Position numbers and translations under genes: made by a program | Part shown: piece by piece, positions 18,331 to 26,455 of the stretch | Numbering within the stretch: the first letter of the stretch is position 1 | Layout of the letters: the number at the start of each line of letters is the position of its first letter | Notes under the pieces: model-generated | The model's database searches: none | What the model was told of the DNA's origin: nothing | The model's input: the letters and a program-made list of their open reading frames with translations, nothing else | Origin: Agrobacterium leguminum | GTDB lineage: Bacteria; Pseudomonadota; Alphaproteobacteria; Rhizobiales; Rhizobiaceae | Assembly: GCF_015704895.1 (NCBI RefSeq) | Contig: NZ_JADQWB010000011.1 | Coordinates: forward strand, 1 to 64,000 | Length of the DNA: 64,000 nucleotides | Direction of reading: 5' to 3'

Positions 18331-19836
18331 TCAGAGAAAGAGAGAGGACATGAGCCAGTAGAGCAGCGCCGAAAGCGCTGCACTGGAAGGAACGGTGACC
18401 AGCCAGGCGGCGATGATCGTCATGAAGTGGGAGCGGCGGACGAGATAACGGCGGCGTATCTCGGAAGGATTTTCGGCATATCTTTCGGACCGGCGGAGCC
18501 TGCCGTCACCAGCCTGAACGAGCTCCTGCCGCCGCCGCGACGATTGCGTGTACCATTCGCGGAAGAAACCGACGCCGAACACCGCGCCGATTGCCGTGTG
18601 GGTGGTGCTGACCGGCAGGCCGAAGCGTGAGGCAACGAGCACGGTGAGCGCCGTGGCCACGGAAACGCAGAAGGCGCGCATCGGATTGAGCTTGGTGATC
18701 TGCTCACCGACGAGGCGGATAAGGCGCGGGCCATAAAGAAGAATACCGCAGGAAAGCCCGAAGGCGCCGACCAGCATCACCCACATCGGTGCGCGGGCGG
18801 ACGTGCTCACCGCCTCGTCATGCAGGGCCCGCACGATGGCCACGACTGGCCCGATGGCGTTCGAAACGTCATTCGCCCCATGGGCGAAGGACATCAGGCC
18901 GGCGGCGAGAACCAGCGGCCACTGGAACAGGATACGAAGCGACTGGTTGCGGTTTTCCAATCCTTCCGATTGTTTGCGGATGATCGGCACGCAGAGCCGC
19001 CAGACCACGAGCCCGGTCAACAGCCCTGTGAGGCTGGCATGGCCAAGCGACACATGCATGAGCTGCCGCAATCCGACCCAGATGAGGTAGGCCGTGAAGA
19101 CGCCCGCCATCAAACCGATGAGAACCGGAACCCACAGCCGGGCGGAGGTGAGCTTGTCCTCGCGGTAAATGATGAATTCCTTGATGAAAGCAAGGATGGC
19201 AACGGCGATGATGGCGCTGATGAAGGGCGCCAGTACCCATGCGAAGGCAATGCTGCCGAGCGAAAGCCAGTCGACCGCCTTCGCCCCATAGGCGGCCATT
19301 CCCGCACCCGCAACCCCGCCCACCACCGTATGGGTGGTGGAAATCGGCGCCTTGGTCCATGTCGAGATATTGACGAGAAGGCCGGCCGCGAGAAGCGCCG
19401 ACAGCATTGCCCATGAAAAGGCGGTCCTGTCGGGAATGGTCCCGATGTTGATGATGCCGCTGGAAATGGTCTCGACCACGTTGCCGCCGGTGATCAGCGC
19501 GCCGGCAATCTCGCAGATGGCGGCGACGATGAGGGCGGCGGCAAGCGGCATGGCTTTGGCCCCAACCGCCGGGCCGACATTGTTCGTGACGTCGTTCGCG
19601 CCGATATTGATCGCCATATAGGCGCCGATGGCGACGGCGGCGATGATGATGACCGAACCCGCGGTGCCGGTGACGAAGACGCCGGCGAAGATGGCCGCCA
19701 GAACAACGAACATGAACCCCGCGCCAAGGCCGGCAAGCTGCTGCGTGACATGCAGCGTCGCCTCTTCGACACGGGTAATCTTGTCGAGATCCTTGTCGAG
19801 CGTCGGTTTCATATTCGATGGCGGCTTGATTGCCAT
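18331..19836 (-). CDS. pit: Low-affinity inorganic phosphate transporter, PiT family
   Basis: A 501-residue inner-membrane transporter that takes up metal-phosphate complexes with protons. The two duplicated PiT signatures are clear: [18 protein letters not shown] (about residues 79-96) and [16 protein letters not shown] (about 318-333), each followed by an STTHT motif (STTHTVVGG and STTHTAIGA). About 11-12 hydrophobic segments are present. A cytoplasmic basic loop ([10 protein letters not shown]...) lies near the C-terminus before the last helix. The ATG is preceded by GAGG at good spacing. No phoU-like partner gene is adjacent; rsmE follows closely. Confidence 0.95.
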   Translation of the reverse strand: MAIKPPSNMKPTLDKDLDKITRVEEATLHVTQQLAGLGAGFMFVVLAAIFAGVFVTGTAGSVIIIAAVAIGAYMAINIGANDVTNNVGPAVGAKAMPLAAALIVAAICEIAGALITGGNVVETISSGIINIGTIPDRTAFSWAMLSALLAAGLLVNISTWTKAPISTTHTVVGGVAGAGMAAYGAKAVDWLSLGSIAFAWVLAPFISAIIAVAILAFIKEFIIYREDKLTSARLWVPVLIGLMAGVFTAYLIWVGLRQLMHVSLGHASLTGLLTGLVVWRLCVPIIRKQSEGLENRNQSLRILFQWPLVLAAGLMSFAHGANDVSNAIGPVVAIVRALHDEAVSTSARAPMWVMLVGAFGLSCGILLYGPRLIRLVGEQITKLNPMRAFCVSVATALTVLVASRFGLPVSTTHTAIGAVFGVGFFREWYTQSSRRRQELVQAGDGRLRRSERYAENPSEIRRRYLVRRSHFMTIIAAWLVTVPSSAALSALLYWLMSSLFL

Positions 19837-19998
19837 TCAGACCTCGTTTGCCAGCATTCCCTTTCGTCCGGCAGTGTCGCAGGTTGAAGGCAATTTTACA
19901 GAAAGACTGTTACATCTCGCACATCTTTCCAAAAGGAAAGACGATAAAAGCCATGTTGGAAAAACAAACTGCACATTGCCACGTTCGGGGCGGGCGCG

Positions 19999-20478
19999 CT
20001 ATTTCGAATGCGTCATCCGTTTGTCGAAAGCGAGCATCAGCGCTTTCAATTCCGGCTCGTTGACGCGTTTTCCCGCCTCCTGGGGGCTGACCCATTCCAG
20101 ACGTCTGGATTGTTTTTCGGGAAAACTTTCCTGCATCTCCGAAACTTCGAGCAGATGCACCTGAACCCTGCACGGCACGTTGACGCCGCTGTTCAGCTTT
20201 TTCTCGTATTCGTAATAACCGAAGGGCGCCTTTTCCACCGTGCCTCTGACACCGGCTTCCTCATAGGCTTCCTGCTCGGCCACCGCATGGGCCTTCTTGT
20301 TGGCCATGGGCCAGCCCTTGGGAATGACCCAGCGTCCCGTATCCCGGCTGGTCAGCAGCAATACTTCCGGCTCCGGATTCTTCTTGGACAATCGATAGCA
20401 CAGCGCCGCATATTGCTGTCGCGGCGGTCTGCGCAACATCAAGCCAACATCTGTCGCCAATCGATTCAAAATCTTCAA
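19999..20478 (-). CDS. Nudix hydrolase with atypical Nudix box
   Basis: A 159-residue protein that would hydrolyse a nucleoside diphosphate linked to another moiety. The Nudix box spans residues 55-77 (GWPMANKKAHAVAEQEAYEE then AGV). It keeps the metal-binding core E70, E73, E74 and G76, but the first conserved Glu is Lys61 and the usual Arg is Gln69. This pattern occurs in an alphaproteobacterial subgroup related to diphosphoinositol polyphosphate phosphohydrolases, so the protein may still be active. It is separated from pit by about 160 nt and is probably transcribed alone. Confidence 0.88.
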   Translation of the reverse strand: MKILNRLATDVGLMLRRPPRQQYAALCYRLSKKNPEPEVLLLTSRDTGRWVIPKGWPMANKKAHAVAEQEAYEEAGVRGTVEKAPFGYYEYEKKLNSGVNVPCRVQVHLLEVSEMQESFPEKQSRRLEWVSPQEAGKRVNEPELKALMLAFDKRMTHSK

Positions 20479-20712
20479 TCCGAATAGGTCCTTCTTTGCC
20501 CGCTAATGATAATTGCTAATATAGATATCCCGTAAATTCCGCCAATCCCTCATGACCCATAACCCACTACTGTCTTCATGCAGATGAAGCCTGTAAGCCC
20601 GGAAAATGCGGAAGATGTGCGAACAGGGCTTCGACCGGGCGGCTTCCCGGGCAAACAGCCGATTGCGGCAATACCGTCTCTGTCTGCTTTCACGTCCTGA
20701 AACGCAAAACCG

Positions 20713-21498
20713 TTATGAATAATCGCCGGTATTGCGTTTGTCGGGATTTAATCCCCAATGCCGGAGGCCTTCGATAACGCCGTCGGCTTCCGTCGCACGC
20801 GCCTGGAAAAAACGATTGTCGAGACCCGCCAGCGAGACGAGCTCCGGCAATGCATTGCCCACGATCACGCCGCGAATATCATTCAATTCGAACATCGCCC
20901 GATCGTTGCCAGTATCGCCCGCGACCGCTGATTCGTCGAGGCCGATGCGCAATTGTCCACATAACCATGCAAGCGCCGCACCCTTGTCAGCGGCCTTCGG
21001 CAATATGTCGAGATCGCGGTCGCTGGAATAGACGATGCGGGCATCGATATCGGCGGCCACAAGTGCTGCTTCGATCTCGCCAAGTGCCGCATCATCAGCG
21101 CCATGCAGGAACCAGCTGGATTTCAGGCCGTGCTGATAGCGCTCCTCCTGCATCGTCACGCCCGGCACGCCGGCCATCACGTCACCGATCCTCTGCGGAT
21201 CGAAACCGGTGCCGAGAGAGGTTTTATAGGCGCTTTCGAGTTCGCTGCGCTCTTTCGCGTGAAGCATGGTGCCGACCCCGCCGATGATGTAGTCGGGCTG
21301 CGGCAGCGGCACCTCTTCGATGAGCGCAAGCTGGTCGTCGATCAGCCTGCCGCTGTTGAAAACCAGAAGGGGACGTTGACCCTCCGGCAACGAATGCCAG
21401 AAATCGCGGAACCGGCGCGTGGCGTTGTTATCGCCGACGACGGTTCCGTCGAGATCGGTGGAAAAAAGGCGAAGCGGTTTCAATCGCCGTCGTTCCAT
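20713..21498 (-). CDS. mfppA: Mannosylfructose-phosphate phosphatase
   Basis: A 261-residue HAD-superfamily phosphatase of the sucrose-phosphate phosphatase type. Motif I is FSTDLDGTVV, motif II is VFNSGR, and motif IV is VAGDTGNDRAMF. In A. tumefaciens the enzyme with this context removes phosphate from mannosylfructose 6-phosphate (Torres and Salerno work on mfpsA/mfppA). I chose the ATG at 21498: it overlaps the 3' end of mfpsA by 19 nt, which suggests translational coupling. The longer frame upstream is just mfpsA read in another frame. Sucrose phosphate as substrate cannot be excluded from sequence alone. Confidence 0.9.
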   Translation of the reverse strand: MERRRLKPLRLFSTDLDGTVVGDNNATRRFRDFWHSLPEGQRPLLVFNSGRLIDDQLALIEEVPLPQPDYIIGGVGTMLHAKERSELESAYKTSLGTGFDPQRIGDVMAGVPGVTMQEERYQHGLKSSWFLHGADDAALGEIEAALVAADIDARIVYSSDRDLDILPKAADKGAALAWLCGQLRIGLDESAVAGDTGNDRAMFELNDIRGVIVGNALPELVSLAGLDNRFFQARATEADGVIEGLRHWGLNPDKRNTGDYS

Positions 21499-22817
21499 GG
21501 TTCGGCCCAATCGGCTTCTTCCAGAACCGGCATCATGGTCCTGCCTTCCACAAGGGCGAGAAGCTGCTGGGCAATGCCGGTCCATGTGAACAGGCTGCGC
21601 GCCTTGTGCGCCCCCATGCGGGAAAGCCGCCCGTAAAGTCGCTCATGCTTGAACGGCTTCATCATGGTGATGCCGAGGTCTTCCTTGTCGAAAGGATCGG
21701 CAAACAGCGCATGGCGGCCGTAGCTGATGGCCCGGAACAACCCGCCATGGGTGGTGACGACGGTGGGCGTACCGCTCGCCATCGCCTCGATCGCTGTCAT
21801 GCCGAATGGTTCATAGCGGCTTGAGAGCACGAAGAGATCGGCGGCGCGATAAATATCCGGCAGGTCCTCATCCGTGACGTAACCGGAAAAGGCCACCTTG
21901 TCTTCGAGACCGAGCGCTTTCACCCGCTCCTTCAGCTGGTTGAGGATCGTGGTTTCCTGCTCGTCCATATTCTCGCCGCCGACCGCCAGATGCAGTCGGG
22001 CTTCCGGTTCGCGCTCGGCAAGAACGGAGAAGCCGTCGATCAGCAGGTCATAACCCTTGTTGGTGGCAAGGCGTCCGAGCGCCAGCACCGTCTTGCCCTC
22101 GAAACCGAAACGCTGCCGGATCATCTGCCGCGTCGCATCGGAAACCGGGAAGAAACGGTTGTCGTCATAACCCGGCGGGATCATGTGGATGTGCTTGCGC
22201 TTCAGACCGTAATCCTCGATCAGAACGTCGAGCTGCACCGGCGTCGTGGCGATCACCATATCGCAACTGCGGTAGATGATCAGCTCGTGCTGGATACGTT
22301 CCCTGAAGTTGAATTCCAGTTCGAACGTATCGGCCTTTTCCGGATAGTCGGTCTCCATCTGGCGCTTTTTCCAGATGCCGAGCGAATGCGGTGTGTGCAG
22401 ATGCGGGATTTTCAGCGCTTCGGAAAGCCGCTGCCCGGCGACACCCGCATCCCAATAATGGCTGTTGATGAAAGAATAATTCAGGTCGTTTTTCTTGATG
22501 AAACGCAGCGCGTTTTCGCACCATTCCATCAGGTGCCGGTGCAGATATTCCTTGGGAATGAAATCGCGCCCGCCGCAGGGAATGCGCACCACGCGGACGC
22601 GCTCGTCAACCTCATCGAATTCCGGCTGGTCTTCGAAGCGGCGGGTATAAAGATCGACAGTATAACCGAGCTGGCCGAGTTTGCGTGCAAGCTCAAGCAC
22701 ATAAACCACCTGTCCACCGGTGTCCGCAGCACCCAGCGGCGGGTGCGCGGCGACATAGCCATGCGTCGATATGAGAGCTATCCGCGGATAGCGTTCAGTT
22801 TCGCTCGTGGTCGTCAT
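21480..22817 (-). CDS. mfpsA: Mannosylfructose-phosphate synthase
   Basis: A GT4-family glycosyltransferase of about 445 residues that, in A. tumefaciens, transfers mannose from GDP-mannose to fructose 6-phosphate, making the osmolyte precursor mannosylfructose phosphate. N-terminal motif ADTGGQVVYVLELARKLG binds the acceptor; the C-terminal donor site contains SSRYEPFGMTAIEAMASGTP, with the E-x7-E pair. It resembles sucrose-phosphate synthases, which use UDP-glucose. The assignment to mannosylfructose rests on recognised Agrobacterium context plus the coupled phosphatase. Start choice is uncertain: ATG at 22817 is listed, with an in-frame ATG at 22826 and a TTG at 22844 (454 residues) as alternatives. 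Confidence 0.92.
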   Translation of the reverse strand: MTTTSETERYPRIALISTHGYVAAHPPLGAADTGGQVVYVLELARKLGQLGYTVDLYTRRFEDQPEFDEVDERVRVVRIPCGGRDFIPKEYLHRHLMEWCENALRFIKKNDLNYSFINSHYWDAGVAGQRLSEALKIPHLHTPHSLGIWKKRQMETDYPEKADTFELEFNFRERIQHELIIYRSCDMVIATTPVQLDVLIEDYGLKRKHIHMIPPGYDDNRFFPVSDATRQMIRQRFGFEGKTVLALGRLATNKGYDLLIDGFSVLAEREPEARLHLAVGGENMDEQETTILNQLKERVKALGLEDKVAFSGYVTDEDLPDIYRAADLFVLSSRYEPFGMTAIEAMASGTPTVVTTHGGLFRAISYGRHALFADPFDKEDLGITMMKPFKHERLYGRLSRMGAHKARSLFTWTGIAQQLLALVEGRTMMPVLEEADWAEPWNDGD

Positions 22818-22929
22818 GGGTCCCATCTTGGTAAATTTTTCCAATTAACCCGATAAAAAGACCAAAGAGCACAAAAGGTTCCATCAAAACCTGAAAAAAC
22901 AGGGTGCCGCATTTCGCCGGATGGCGTTT

Positions 22930-23703
22930 TCAGGGGCTGCGCTGCTGCTGCCTCAGGCGCGAAATCCGGTCCCATTCCCGCGCCTGGTGGGCCTTGGATG
23001 TCGTCTCCACGATGAAGTCGATATGGGCCTCCGCCGCCGCCCTTGCCGCGGCCGGATCGCTGGCGGCAATCGCATCGTGGATGGCGATATGTTGCCTCAG
23101 CACCTCGTCATGGGCGCCCGCAACGGTGAAGATGAGGTGGCGATTGTAAAAGATATCGTCACTCAGAAGCCGATAGCAGGAGCGTAACGTGTGCATCAGC
23201 ACGATATTATGCGCCGCCTCGCCAATGGCGTTGTGAAATTCCACATCGCCCGCAAGCTCCTCTTCGAAATGGCCCGCCTCATGCGCTTCTCGCATTCTGT
23301 CCACGATGGCGGCGAGGTTGCGCCTGTCCGGTTCCGTCGCCCGCTGTGCAGCAAGTTCGGCGGTCATGCCTTCGATATAGCGGCGATATTCGAGGAAATC
23401 CCGCGTCGCCCGGCTGTGGCGGGTAATCAGCGCGCTCAAGGGGTCGGAAAAAACCGGGCCGACAATATCGGCGACATAGGTGCCGCCGCCATGCCGGCTG
23501 GTAAGAAGGCCACGGGTCTCAAGTTCCTTCAGCGCTTCCCGCAGGATAGGCCGCGAGACATCGAGGCGTTGCGCCAGTTCGCGCTCGCCGGGCAGCCTGT
23601 CGCCATCCCGCAATATGCCGTCGAGGATCAGTTCCTCGAAACGTAAGATCACCTCCTGCGATGTGCGGCTGTGCTCGATGCGCGCAAAAAGCGTTTCGTC
23701 CAT
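22930..23703 (-). CDS. GntR family regulator, FadR subfamily
   Basis: A 257-residue DNA-binding regulator. The GntR winged helix is at about residues 10-78 (GDRLPGERELAQRLDVSRP, LTSRHGGGTYV), and the all-helical FCD effector domain at about 95-235 (FLEYRRYIEG, the metal-binding-type histidines in EFHNAI, and IAIHDAI). FCD members such as PdhR, LldR and GlcC respond to carboxylic acids, so this protein could control the glc genes about 3 kb away or another target; this is inference. The ATG at 23703 follows GGAG at 9 nt spacing and is preferred over an extended start. Confidence 0.92.
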   Translation of the reverse strand: MDETLFARIEHSRTSQEVILRFEELILDGILRDGDRLPGERELAQRLDVSRPILREALKELETRGLLTSRHGGGTYVADIVGPVFSDPLSALITRHSRATRDFLEYRRYIEGMTAELAAQRATEPDRRNLAAIVDRMREAHEAGHFEEELAGDVEFHNAIGEAAHNIVLMHTLRSCYRLLSDDIFYNRHLIFTVAGAHDEVLRQHIAIHDAIAASDPAAARAAAEAHIDFIVETTSKAHQAREWDRISRLRQQQRSP

Positions 23704-23962
23704 CGCAGAAGTCTCCGGCGAAATCCCGCCCCGTATTTCGATGGTGGGCAAATTATCAGCGAAGCATCGCACTGGTCAAATATTCTATCCAGTTCCACGC
23801 CTCATCCGTGCCATGCCTGCGGCAACACGGCATCTGCCTTTTCGAATTGGCTTTTGTTAAAGCAGCAGCAGGACAGGGTGACGATGGCGGATTTTTCCGC
23901 CAGGTGGATCAAAACAATGACAGCGGCTTCGATTGCGGTGTTTTCATCGTGATCGATGTTTT

Positions 23963-24001
23963 AGAGTTTTTTCGCTTTTCTTCGAATCGCGAAAAAACTC
24001 T
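23963..24001. repeat. Second palindromic module, copy 1
   Basis: AGAGTTTTTTCGC (23963-23975) is perfectly complementary to GCGAAAAAACTCT (23989-24001), loop 13 nt containing TTCGAA. A related, less perfect module lies at 55512-55554, also next to a 44-nt palindromic element. Confidence 0.85.
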
Positions 24002-24017
24002 AACTCTTTATTTTAGC

Positions 24018-24061
24018 GCATTTCCGGACGGAAAACCGGGGTCCACTTTTCCTGGAAATGC
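24018..24061. repeat. 44-nt rhizobial palindromic element, copy 3
   Basis: Same unit as 544-587 in the same orientation, differing at only a few internal bases; 17 nt from the preceding hairpin module. Confidence 0.87.
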
Positions 24062-24100
24062 TCTAATGAAACCGGCGCAACAGGCGGGGACGATATTGCA

Positions 24101-25375
24101 ATGGCCAAGGGTAGATTTGCTTTCGCAAGCGCGCCGGAAAGATCGCTGGCGCTCGGGGAAGTTCATGCGCGGCCGACGGTGCTTCTCGCACCCTCGCGCA
24201 TCATCGTCCAGCTCGCCTTCATGATGGATGGCGGTTCGGCCGTGCATCACTCGGTCATCGCGGAAATGTCGCGCAGCCGCGGCGTTGCGCCGCCGGAGCG
24301 CGATGCCCGCCACCATGCCATGCCCTGGGGGCAGGGGACCTTGCGCTGGGAGCGGCATACCGAATTTTCGACCTGGTTCTGGGATGGCCCCGCGCCGGAA
24401 AAATTCGGCGGCGAGATTGCCGGCGATCCCTTCGGCGACGGCTTTTCGCCGCCCGGCTCGCTGATCTCGGGCGTGCGGCTGGAAATCCGCCCGGAAAATG
24501 GCGTGGCGTCTCAGGCGGAGACGATCTTCGAACCGACCAGCCTCTGTCACAGCGACGTGCGCGACGGTCAGGCGGCGATCCTCACCGATTTCCGGCAGGA
24601 TCGCGACGGGCTGACGCAGATATTGGTGATCGACCGGGGCTTGAGCGATTACAGCCGCGGCGCGCTGGTGCAGCGGCTTCTCGATATCGAAACCTATCGC
24701 ACCCTTGCCATGCTCGGCCTGCCGATGGCGCAGACGCTATCGCCGGAAATCCGCCGTATCGAAGATGGCCTGACCGGCATCACCCAGCGCATGAAAAACG
24801 GCGCGCGCGACGAGGCCGATGCGCTGCTGGCGGAAATGACCCGGCTTGCGGCCGAACTGGAAGCCAATGCCGCGCTCAGCCTCTATCGTTTCGGCGCCAG
24901 CCGCGCTTATGACGGCATCGTGCGCGAACGTATCCGGGCGCTTGCGGAAACCCCGGTGCAGGGCCACGAAACCATGGGCAGCTTTCTGGAACGGCGCATG
25001 GCGCCGGCCATGCGCACCTGTCAGTCGGTGGAGGAGCGACAGGCCAACCTGTCGCGCAAGCTCTATCGCGCCACGGCGCTCGTCCGAAGCTGGATCGATG
25101 TGGAGCTGGAGCGGCAGAATACAGTGTTGCTCAACACCATGAACAAGCGCGCCGCCATGCAGCTTCGCCTGCAGCAGACGGTCGAAGGCCTGTCGGTCGC
25201 CGCCATTTCCTATTATGTCGTCGGTCTGATCGGTTATCTCACCAAGGCGATCAGCCATGATGTGCTGCCGCTCGACCCTGCCGTCGTCACGGGCATCTCC
25301 GTTCCTTTCGCGGTTCTCGGCGTCTGGTGGGTGGTGCGCCGCATCCGCCGCTCCCATGCCGAGGGCGGGCACTGA
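24101..25375 (+). CDS. DUF3422 family membrane-anchored protein
   Basis: A 424-residue protein of the DUF3422 family, which has no established function. The N-terminus has the family signature LALGEVHARPTVLL (about residues 16-29), followed by a soluble alpha/beta region with LRWERHTEFSTW (about 86-97). A helical segment rich in Arg and Glu follows (about 210-350). The C-terminus carries two hydrophobic segments (about 365-385 and 395-412) and a basic end (RRIRRSHAEGGH), suggesting membrane anchoring with a cytoplasmic body. It is monocistronic and convergent with a LysR gene. Confidence 0.9.
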   Translation: MAKGRFAFASAPERSLALGEVHARPTVLLAPSRIIVQLAFMMDGGSAVHHSVIAEMSRSRGVAPPERDARHHAMPWGQGTLRWERHTEFSTWFWDGPAPEKFGGEIAGDPFGDGFSPPGSLISGVRLEIRPENGVASQAETIFEPTSLCHSDVRDGQAAILTDFRQDRDGLTQILVIDRGLSDYSRGALVQRLLDIETYRTLAMLGLPMAQTLSPEIRRIEDGLTGITQRMKNGARDEADALLAEMTRLAAELEANAALSLYRFGASRAYDGIVRERIRALAETPVQGHETMGSFLERRMAPAMRTCQSVEERQANLSRKLYRATALVRSWIDVELERQNTVLLNTMNKRAAMQLRLQQTVEGLSVAAISYYVVGLIGYLTKAISHDVLPLDPAVVTGISVPFAVLGVWWVVRRIRRSHAEGGH

Positions 25376-25387
25376 GGGTCAAGTTTC

Positions 25388-25418
25388 CCTCATCCCTATG
25401 ACAAGCACAGGGATGAGG
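25388..25418. terminator. Possible bidirectional hairpin between convergent genes
   Basis: A perfect 10-bp stem, CCTCATCCCT with AGGGATGAGG, lies in the short gap between the DUF3422 and LysR stops. No U-tract follows, so terminator function is uncertain. Confidence 0.4.
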
Positions 25419-25445
25419 ATAGGTGGTGCCGACGCGACGCCTGCC

Positions 25446-26345
25446 TCAACCCTGCTCCCAATAGGGTGAAGGCCCATAGAGCCCGGCCAGATAATCGATG
25501 AACAGCCGCACTTTCGCAGGCAGGAACTGCCGGCTCGGATAAACCGCCGAGAGCGTGACGTTTCGCGATCCCTCATAACCCGGCAGAACCTGCACCAGCT
25601 TGCCGCTGCGCAATTCATGGCCGATATCCCAGGTGGAGCGCAGCGCAATGCCGAGCCCCGATATCACCGCCTCGCGGATCACCTCGCTGGAATTGGTGAT
25701 AAGCATCCCTTCCGGGCGAATGCTCATCGCGCCGCCCGGTCCCTCCAGCCGCCAGACATCGTTATTATGGGCCGGCAGGCAGCGGTGCTTTTTCAGATCC
25801 TCGATTGTCGCGGGCATACCATGGGCCGCAACGTACTCCGCCGAAGCGCAAAGCACGCGGCGCACTGGCGCCAGCCTGCGGGCCACAAGGCTGGAGGAAT
25901 TGAGATCGGCGATACGGATGGCCAGATCGTAACCACCCTCGATGATGTCGATGAATTCGTCGCTCAGCACCAGATTGACCGAAAGATCAGGATGCCGCTC
26001 CATGAAACCCTTCAGATGCGGCGCGATATGCATGCGCCCGAAGGAGGTCGGCGCGGAAACCTTAAGCGTGCCGTTGACCGTATTGGCGCGGCCGGACACG
26101 AAATCCTCGGCCTCCTCCAGCCCTTCCAGCACGGCAAGCACCCGCTCGTAAAAGCCCTGTCCCGCTTCGGTCAGCGAGATTTGCCGTGTGGTGCGCTGGA
26201 AAAGCCGCGCGCCGAGCTTTTCTTCCAGCCGCTTGATGCGCTTGGAAATGACGGCGGGCGAATAACCAAGCTCCCTTGCGGCCAGCGACATGCTGCCGGA
26301 GGCGGCAACGCTTGCGAAGACTTCCAGATCGCCCAGATTCGTCAT
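25446..26345 (-). CDS. LysR family transcriptional regulator divergent from glcD
   Basis: A 299-residue LysR regulator with helix-turn-helix at about residues 5-63 (LEVFASVAASGSMSLAARELG, then AVISKRIKRLEEKLGARLF) and effector-binding domain (about 90-295). The sequence belongs to the large DmlR/AaeR-like group. It starts about 110 nt from glcD on the opposite strand, so it is the nearest candidate controller of the glcDEF operon; the FadR-type protein upstream is the other candidate. Confidence 0.93.
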   Translation of the reverse strand: MTNLGDLEVFASVAASGSMSLAARELGYSPAVISKRIKRLEEKLGARLFQRTTRQISLTEAGQGFYERVLAVLEGLEEAEDFVSGRANTVNGTLKVSAPTSFGRMHIAPHLKGFMERHPDLSVNLVLSDEFIDIIEGGYDLAIRIADLNSSSLVARRLAPVRRVLCASAEYVAAHGMPATIEDLKKHRCLPAHNNDVWRLEGPGGAMSIRPEGMLITNSSEVIREAVISGLGIALRSTWDIGHELRSGKLVQVLPGYEGSRNVTLSAVYPSRQFLPAKVRLFIDYLAGLYGPSPYWEQG

Positions 26346-26455
26346 AGTTGCCCTCGATTGTTTCCGGAATGGAAAAAATCCATAACATTTGATTGCGTCG
26401 TTTCAAAGTGGTAAAGAAAGAATACCAGTTGGTGAGATGGCATGGAGGAGGGGCG

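Larger units (their letters stand above)
23704..24100. other. Repeat-bearing intergenic region between regulator and DUF3422 gene
   Basis: 397 bases between divergent genes. It holds a perfect 13-bp-stem hairpin (23963-24001) and the third copy of the 44-nt palindromic element (24018-24061), which sits about 40 nt before the DUF3422 start. The remaining 250 bases probably hold the two promoters; no gene or RNA is recognised. Confidence 0.6.

Noticed and set aside
20500..20525. AT-rich TGATAATTGCTAATATAG segment upstream of the Nudix gene, vaguely like an iron box
   Set aside because: It does not match RirA, Irr or Fur consensus sequences well enough, and the adjacent gene has no iron link.
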